Source: a virus
Virus record (IMG/VR): IMGVR_UViG_3300042402_002055
Span: 54,407-118,406 of that record
DNA length: 64,000 bases
Reading direction: 5' to 3' (one strand)
Part shown: positions 59,818-64,000 of the stretch, piece by piece
Numbering within the stretch: position 1 is the first letter of the stretch
How the letters are laid out: every line of letters starts with the position of its first letter
The notes under the pieces: generated by a model
Told to the model about the DNA's origin: nothing
Database searches by the model: none
The model's input: the letters and a program-made list of their open reading frames with translations, nothing else
Translations under genes and position numbers: made by a program

Positions 59818-60295
59818 GATATGGTTGTATTTGGATGATGTCCGAATACCAACTGAGGGTGATTGGCAAGTCGTAAGAAACTATGATGAATTGGTTGCAC
59901 ATATCAAAATGAATGGTTTGGAAAATTATGAAGTAATTAGTTTAGACCATGATTTAGGTGAAGGTGCAATGATTGAATATTATACAAATGTAAAACCTAA
60001 TTATGAATTGGACTACAATCGTATACCTGAAAAAACAGGAATGGATTGTGCAAGATACTTGGTAGCCGAATCAATGAATACAAAGATTCCTTTACCAACT
60101 ATTTATGTTCACTCAGCAAATCCAATTGGAGCAGCAAATATTATAGGATATGTAAACAACTATTTTAGAAATAATAAATTACCAGAAGTATGTGTAAAAG
60201 TAAATATTGAACATACATATGCACCTGATACAATTATGACGGAAGAGGAAAGAAACAATAGATACAAAATACTACAAAAATATAAAAACAAATAA
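59804..60295 (+). CDS. Cyclic-phosphate-processing receiver (cREC) domain protein
   Basis: A 163-residue protein resembling the cREC family: KIWLYLDDVRIP at residues 5-16, WQVVRNYDELVAHI near 21, ISLDHDLGEG near 45 and PTIYVHSANPIGAANI near 98. cREC domains are receiver-like proteins predicted to process 2',3'-cyclic phosphates in RNA repair. A role in restoring tRNAs cleaved by host anticodon nucleases would fit a phage with a large tRNA array (inference). Confidence 0.75.
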   Translation: MKKNKIWLYLDDVRIPTEGDWQVVRNYDELVAHIKMNGLENYEVISLDHDLGEGAMIEYYTNVKPNYELDYNRIPEKTGMDCARYLVAESMNTKIPLPTIYVHSANPIGAANIIGYVNNYFRNNKLPEVCVKVNIEHTYAPDTIMTEEERNNRYKILQKYKNK

Positions 60296-60296
60296 T

Positions 60297-60779
60297 ATGA
60301 AACAAAAAGAAAACTTAATAATACTTTTTATTTTAATTGCGGTTTGGTTTAGATTGATACCACATTTACCTAATTTTACACCTGTGACTGCATTGGCTTT
60401 ATTTTCAGGTTTAATGTTGAAAAGAAAATGGTTGAGTATTGGTATTCCATTAGTTGCAATGATGGTATCGGACTTAGTTTTAGGATTTAGTGCAATATCA
60501 ATTTGGGTATATTTGGGATTTGCATCAATTACAATTATTGGATGGTTTTTAGATAAAATGAATGCAAAGTCAATTTTATTGTCATCTTTAATATTTTTTA
60601 TAGTTTCAAATTTTGGAGCATGGTTAATTGGATATCCACACACAATTGAAGGTTTAATGATGTGTTATACATTAGCAATACCATTTTTTGGATATTCTAT
60701 TTTAGGTGATTTATTTTGGGGATATACATTTAAACATTCTTATAAGTTTATAGAAAGTAAATTTTTAAAAGTAGCATAA
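60297..60779 (+). CDS. DUF6580-like integral membrane protein
   Basis: A 160-residue protein with five or six hydrophobic helices. WFRLIPHLPNFTPVTALALFSG near residue 17 and MMVSDLVLGFS near 56 match what I recall of DUF6580, which is related to ECF-transporter-like membrane proteins of Bacteroidota. Substrate unknown. Unusual as a phage gene. Confidence 0.7.
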   Translation: MKQKENLIILFILIAVWFRLIPHLPNFTPVTALALFSGLMLKRKWLSIGIPLVAMMVSDLVLGFSAISIWVYLGFASITIIGWFLDKMNAKSILLSSLIFFIVSNFGAWLIGYPHTIEGLMMCYTLAIPFFGYSILGDLFWGYTFKHSYKFIESKFLKVA

Positions 60780-60782
60780 GTT

Positions 60783-60944
60783 ATGGAATGTATTGCAATT
60801 TTAATAATCGGAAGTATTTTATGGATGGCATTTGAGATGTGGAAAGCACCACTTTTAAGAGAAAATCCAGATGGTTCGTGGACTACGATAAGAAAAGAAA
60901 AGAAAATAATGGACTTTTTTAAGAAAAAAAATAAAAACAAATAG
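60783..60944 (+). CDS. Small single-pass membrane protein
   Basis: A 53-residue protein: hydrophobic helix ECIAILIIGSILWMAFEMW, a short linker and a very basic end (FFKKKNKNK). Starts three bases after the DUF6580 gene and ends three before the next. Not recognised. Confidence 0.6.
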   Translation: MECIAILIIGSILWMAFEMWKAPLLRENPDGSWTTIRKEKKIMDFFKKKNKNK

Positions 60945-60946
60945 TT

Positions 60947-61525
60947 ATGGGTGTTGAATTAAAAGATACCTTTTTTGAAAGTGTAGAAAAATTGGTTTGG
61001 TATGATACTAAACTATGGAAAGTATGGTCAGCTATACGATATGATATTCCATTGTTCTTTAAGAATGTATGGAGATTTAGAAAGGAGTTGTATAATCACC
61101 AGTGGTGGGATTATCGTTACACTTTGGAAATGATGTATCGTTCTTTGAGTATTATGGTAGTTAGGTTGGAGAAGGATGGAATAGAGGAAGATGTGAGTAG
61201 AGGTAAGAAGGTTGCTAAGATTAAAAGAGCATTGGAATTACTTAAACACAAATTGGATGATGATTATGTGAGTAGAGCCGAAATTCAATTAGGTGAGTTA
61301 TCACATAAACCATTTGAGTTTGAGAAAATGGAAGATGGAAATTATCTATTAGTGGATAACGACACTCCTGCAGAAAGAGAACATGCAAAGAGTGTATATA
61401 AAAAAGCACAGGAAATTGAGAAAGTGGAGTGGAAAGAATTGTGGGAGATTTTCAAAGGAACTAAATTTTCAAAGAAGTTTGGTTGGGCATATGATGGGAG
61501 TGATATGCGACATTGGTGGGATTAA
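60947..61525 (+). CDS. Conserved hypothetical phage protein
   Basis: A 192-residue protein rich in Trp and Tyr with WDYRYTLEMMYRSLSIMV near residue 54 and a charged helical second half. Resembles unannotated proteins of T4-like phages in my memory, no function. Its codons use GAG and TTG more than its neighbours. Confidence 0.7.
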   Translation: MGVELKDTFFESVEKLVWYDTKLWKVWSAIRYDIPLFFKNVWRFRKELYNHQWWDYRYTLEMMYRSLSIMVVRLEKDGIEEDVSRGKKVAKIKRALELLKHKLDDDYVSRAEIQLGELSHKPFEFEKMEDGNYLLVDNDTPAEREHAKSVYKKAQEIEKVEWKELWEIFKGTKFSKKFGWAYDGSDMRHWWD

Positions 61526-61556
61526 AGGGATTATTAATTGTTAAAGTATATATTTT

Positions 61557-61760
61557 ATGTTTGTTGTTGTTTTGGTTATGGTCATTGTAACCGTTCTTAT
61601 TTCTTGGTCGTGGGTCAATGGTATTGATTATATGAAAGAAAACCATCCCGATTATAAAGGAGAAGATTTTTTAGATTGTGGTGAAGATGAGTGTATAACT
61701 AAAATGGCAGGCAGAGATGGTTGGGATGACAATAACATACATTCGGAAGGAGACTTTTAA
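61557..61760 (+). CDS. Small membrane protein with acidic tail
   Basis: A 67-residue protein with an N-terminal hydrophobic helix (residues 2-19) and an acidic C-terminus containing two Cys (FLDCGEDECITKM). Not recognised. Confidence 0.6.
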   Translation: MFVVVLVMVIVTVLISWSWVNGIDYMKENHPDYKGEDFLDCGEDECITKMAGRDGWDDNNIHSEGDF

Positions 61761-61771
61761 ATAAAAACATT

Positions 61772-62071
61772 ATGAAAGAATTTATACAAAAATATCAGAA
61801 AGCAATTGTTGGAACAGGTGCAGTATCAGTATTATTGATATGTTATTTCCAACAAAAAGAATTAAGTAAACTAAGAAGTGAACAAGTTAAGGTATACAAT
61901 GTTCCTGCAGCTGCAGATAGTTTACAAAAAATAGTAGATAGTTTAGAAACCGAATTATTTATGGCTAAAACTATGAATGGAAGATATGAATTGGCATTGG
62001 AACATTTACACGAAGTGAACCAACCTGCAGGATTAGTCTTTCAAAGATATATGGAAACTGAAACCGAATAA
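61772..62071 (+). CDS. Membrane-anchored coiled-coil protein
   Basis: A 99-residue protein with one transmembrane helix (residues 11-27) followed by a predicted coiled coil (LQKIVDSLETELFMAK). Not recognised. Could be a spanin-like or structural protein. Confidence 0.62.
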   Translation: MKEFIQKYQKAIVGTGAVSVLLICYFQQKELSKLRSEQVKVYNVPAAADSLQKIVDSLETELFMAKTMNGRYELALEHLHEVNQPAGLVFQRYMETETE

Positions 62072-62074
62072 ATA

Positions 62075-63145
62075 ATGAAAAGTGTTATAGTTTTTGTAGG
62101 AAGTTACAAGTCCCATATTCCATTTATTTTGGGATTTTTTGGAAAAGAAAATTTAGAATATAAATCGGAGTTTAACCCAACTATTTTTGATGAAAGTAAA
62201 ACACAAATATATTATCATCCAAAATTGAATTGTGATATTTTGATTTATGCAGATACTTCTTATTTTTTACAAGAATCAAATGAAGTATTTGATGAATATG
62301 ATGTTAAGATTTTTTCTATGGATTTAATTGATGGAAAGGAATTTTTATTCGATGAAAAAATATCAAAAATACCAAATTCAAAGAAAATATTCATATGGTA
62401 TTTTGGTGAAGTATTTAGTAAAGAATTTTTGAAATCATTTGAAAAAACAAAATACGATAAAATTTTATTAGGTTCAAATAGACGAGAATTGAAATGTGAT
62501 GTAGATTACATGTTACCCTTTAGGTATTTTAGATATTATATAGGTTATTATTGGATTGAAGATTTAATGAATAATTTTATTTATACAAAATACAATAAAA
62601 ATTCTCCAAGATTATTTAGTTATACCAGAGCATATAATTCCAGTACTTGGAGAAATGAATATATTATTGAACTTGGGGAGGATTTAACATCCAAAAATTC
62701 TGCAAACGATGCATATGATTTAACATATCCAAAGTATAAACATTTTGAAACAATATTTGATTATACGAATTGTAATATCAATTTAATATTTGAAACAATC
62801 AATTGTAACAATACAGATGAGGCCTTTTTAACAGAAAAAACATATAAGGGATTATTTTTTGGAAAACCTTTTTATTTGATTGCACCTGTAAATATAATAT
62901 CTTATTTAAAATCCAAAGGATTTTATTTATTAAATTTTGAATTTGGAAGTAATTTTGATTCTATTATAGATTTAAATCACAATTTTAATAATTTTAAAAA
63001 TTGGATAAAAATGACTGCTGAGGAAGAGATTGAAAAAATGTATAATATTTGGTTAGAAAAATCACAAAAAAACAGAAAAATGTTATTTCACTATTTAAAC
63101 GATTATTCTCAAAGTGAAGAAATCATTAAAAAGTTATTAAATTAG
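62075..63145 (+). CDS. Glycosyltransferase-like protein (GT10/fucosyltransferase-like end)
   Basis: A 356-residue protein. The C-terminal part D-AFLTEKTYKGLFFGKPFYLI near residue 247 with SYLKSKGFYLLNF resembles the donor region of fucosyltransferase-like enzymes (xLTEKTxKPIxxGxPF). The first half is unfamiliar. It lies far from the main glycan cassette. Confidence 0.62.
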   Translation: MKSVIVFVGSYKSHIPFILGFFGKENLEYKSEFNPTIFDESKTQIYYHPKLNCDILIYADTSYFLQESNEVFDEYDVKIFSMDLIDGKEFLFDEKISKIPNSKKIFIWYFGEVFSKEFLKSFEKTKYDKILLGSNRRELKCDVDYMLPFRYFRYYIGYYWIEDLMNNFIYTKYNKNSPRLFSYTRAYNSSTWRNEYIIELGEDLTSKNSANDAYDLTYPKYKHFETIFDYTNCNINLIFETINCNNTDEAFLTEKTYKGLFFGKPFYLIAPVNIISYLKSKGFYLLNFEFGSNFDSIIDLNHNFNNFKNWIKMTAEEEIEKMYNIWLEKSQKNRKMLFHYLNDYSQSEEIIKKLLN

Positions 63146-63153
63146 AAAAAAAT

Positions 63154-63321
63154 ATGGAAGTAGAACAATTTACAATTATAGTAGACTTATTAACTGAAAT
63201 AAGAGATTTACTAAAAGAGGACAAACAACCACAAACGAAAATTACGGTTGTTGGTAACAAACCACAAAATAACACAAAAAGCCCAAAAGGACTACAAACT
63301 AACGAGGATTTTACCCTATAA
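63154..63321 (+). CDS. Very small hypothetical protein
   Basis: A 55-residue protein: helix VEQFTIIVDLLTEIRDLL, then a Lys/Gln/Asn/Pro tail. Followed by a terminator. Not recognised. Confidence 0.55.
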   Translation: MEVEQFTIIVDLLTEIRDLLKEDKQPQTKITVVGNKPQNNTKSPKGLQTNEDFTL

Positions 63322-63332
63322 AGGGGTATTTT

Positions 63333-63401
63333 CATAACTCATTGATAATCAAAGACTTATACATATAGGTCTTTTTTTATGCATAACTGGTTGACTATCA
63401 A
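63333..63401. repeat. Two copies of the dyad-element core
   Basis: 63333-63352 repeats 52132-52151 exactly (20 bases). 63382-63401 is a variant with four changes that keep the TTGA...TCAA dyad. The two copies flank the terminator. Confidence 0.7.
63351..63378 (+). terminator. Intrinsic terminator
   Basis: AAAGACTTAT (351-360) pairs with ATAGGTCTTT (365-374) with one T-G, loop ACAT, then T run to 378. Confidence 0.88.
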
Positions 63402-63427
63402 CATATTAAAAAAAAGTTTAATAAATA

Positions 63428-63459
63428 TTTGGTAATGTCAATTATTTGTCGTATATTGA
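63428..63459 (+). promoter_or_regulatory. Phage promoter (TTTGG / TATATTG class)
   Basis: TTTGGTAA at 63428 and TCGTATATTG with TATATTG at 63452, offset 24. Followed by a leader of about 45 bases. Confidence 0.8.
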
Positions 63460-63507
63460 GGTATATTCAAACAATTATTTAACAAAAACACATAAAATTT
63501 CCGAGCT

Positions 63508-64000
63508 ATGAGTTGGTATGACAATTTCAAGACAGGTACGAAAGACTACCTAACAAAAGGTAAAAGTTACGCATCATCATTTTGGTATGATGGCTATGAC
63601 ACTTCGTATGATGTATTAGAAACCTATGGTGGTTTCAAGAAACAAGATTTAGACTTGTATAAAAAGACTAATAACCTATATAAGTTAGCATCAGTAAGAC
63701 GAGCTATTTCTAACTTCGTACAAATCGTTACACAAAAAAACATACCCGTTACATTCGCTACAAAAAGTGATAGTAAGACGGATGGTAAGAGAGTAATACT
63801 TTCTGCCGATGTTGATGACAAATTTGATGTGTCAGTTGGTTTAGCATTACACGAAGGTTCACACATTATATTATCCGACTTTAAGTTGTTGTCTAATATG
63901 AACGATATGTTATCTAACTACGAAAGAGTACAAAGACAAATCAATAGTGATACTCAAAATGAAATTGAGAACAATCTACCAATCAGTTGGACTATTGACA
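63508..64000 (+). CDS. HExxH-motif protein, partial at window end
   Basis: The first 164 residues of a protein that runs off the window. LALHEGSHIILSDF near residue 112 is an HExxH zinc-metallopeptidase motif. RRAISNFVQIVTQKNIPVTFA and KRVILSADVDDKFD precede it. In T4-like phages of marine bacteria such proteins often occur as large VWA/peptidase-like proteins; the rest is needed for a call. It has its own promoter. Confidence 0.75.
   Translation, partial: MSWYDNFKTGTKDYLTKGKSYASSFWYDGYDTSYDVLETYGGFKKQDLDLYKKTNNLYKLASVRRAISNFVQIVTQKNIPVTFATKSDSKTDGKRVILSADVDDKFDVSVGLALHEGSHIILSDFKLLSNMNDMLSNYERVQRQINSDTQNEIENNLPISWTID

Overview
The window looks like one 64 kb slice of a large, AT-rich, T4-like (tailed, probably jumbo-class) phage genome infecting a member of the Bacteroidota. 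Phage origin rests on a family-B DNA polymerase, a gp45-like sliding clamp, gp44- and gp62-like clamp-loader subunits, dUTPase, a RecB/Cas4-type nuclease, an endolysin with a holin-like neighbour, and a tRNA/tmRNA array. Every gene lies on the + strand, and most are separated by a few bases or overlap as ATGA or TAATG. A Bacteroidota host is inferred from A-rich leaders without Shine-Dalgarno sites, -33 TTTG promoter elements, an Oar-type TonB-dependent receptor and Bacteroidota-style lipoproteins. No capsid, terminase, tail or integrase gene is visible here.

Layout. 0-3.4 kb: a DUF5522-like protein, thioredoxin, an HTH protein, two Mom-like DNA-modification paralogues and a DUF4338-like protein. 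3.4-12.3 kb: replication core (DNA polymerase, clamp, dUTPase, clamp loader, PD-(D/E)XK nuclease) interrupted three times by single SGNH-hydrolase-like genes. 12.3-24.7 kb: a glycan cassette with about eleven glycosyltransferases, a sugar epimerase, an FkbM methyltransferase fusion and a 2OG-Fe(II) oxygenase. 24.7-29.6 kb: small phage proteins, a HAD phosphatase, an APS-kinase-like P-loop kinase, an HNH-like protein, IscU and IscA scaffolds and a histone-H1-like protein. 29.6-36.9 kb: TonB-dependent receptor, GroEL, ferredoxin and small proteins. 36.9-49.3 kb: endolysin and a holin candidate embedded in a run of exported proteins (cohesin/dockerin-like, C-type lectin, beta-barrels, lipoproteins, a CsgG-like protein). 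49.3-52.1 kb: secreted nuclease, SpeD-like decarboxylase and conserved phage proteins. 52.1-56.6 kb: an RNA island with tmRNA, 18 readable tRNAs, two tRNA-like RNAs, several small structured RNAs and a roughly 1.5 kb ORF-free transcript full of stem-loops. 56.6-64 kb: heme oxygenase-like and bilin reductase-like genes, metallophosphoesterase, cREC domain protein, DUF6580, a further glycosyltransferase-like gene and the start of an HExxH protein.

How it fits together. Sixteen promoter-like sites share a -33 TTTGG and a -10 TATATTA/TATCTTA, with starts 23-24 bases apart. They precede the tmRNA, tRNA groups, small RNAs, groEL, iscU, the clamp and others. A second motif, TATATTTATAT without a recognisable -33, precedes genes of the lysis/envelope region. 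Iron and redox genes recur: IscU, IscA, ferredoxin, heme oxygenase-like, FDBR-like, 2OG oxygenase and a TonB receptor. Together they suggest that the phage manages iron, heme and Fe-S chemistry in the infected cell. The most novel parts are the giant structured RNA inside the tRNA/tmRNA island, the bilin gene pair, the exported surface cassette, and the seven scattered SGNH paralogues.
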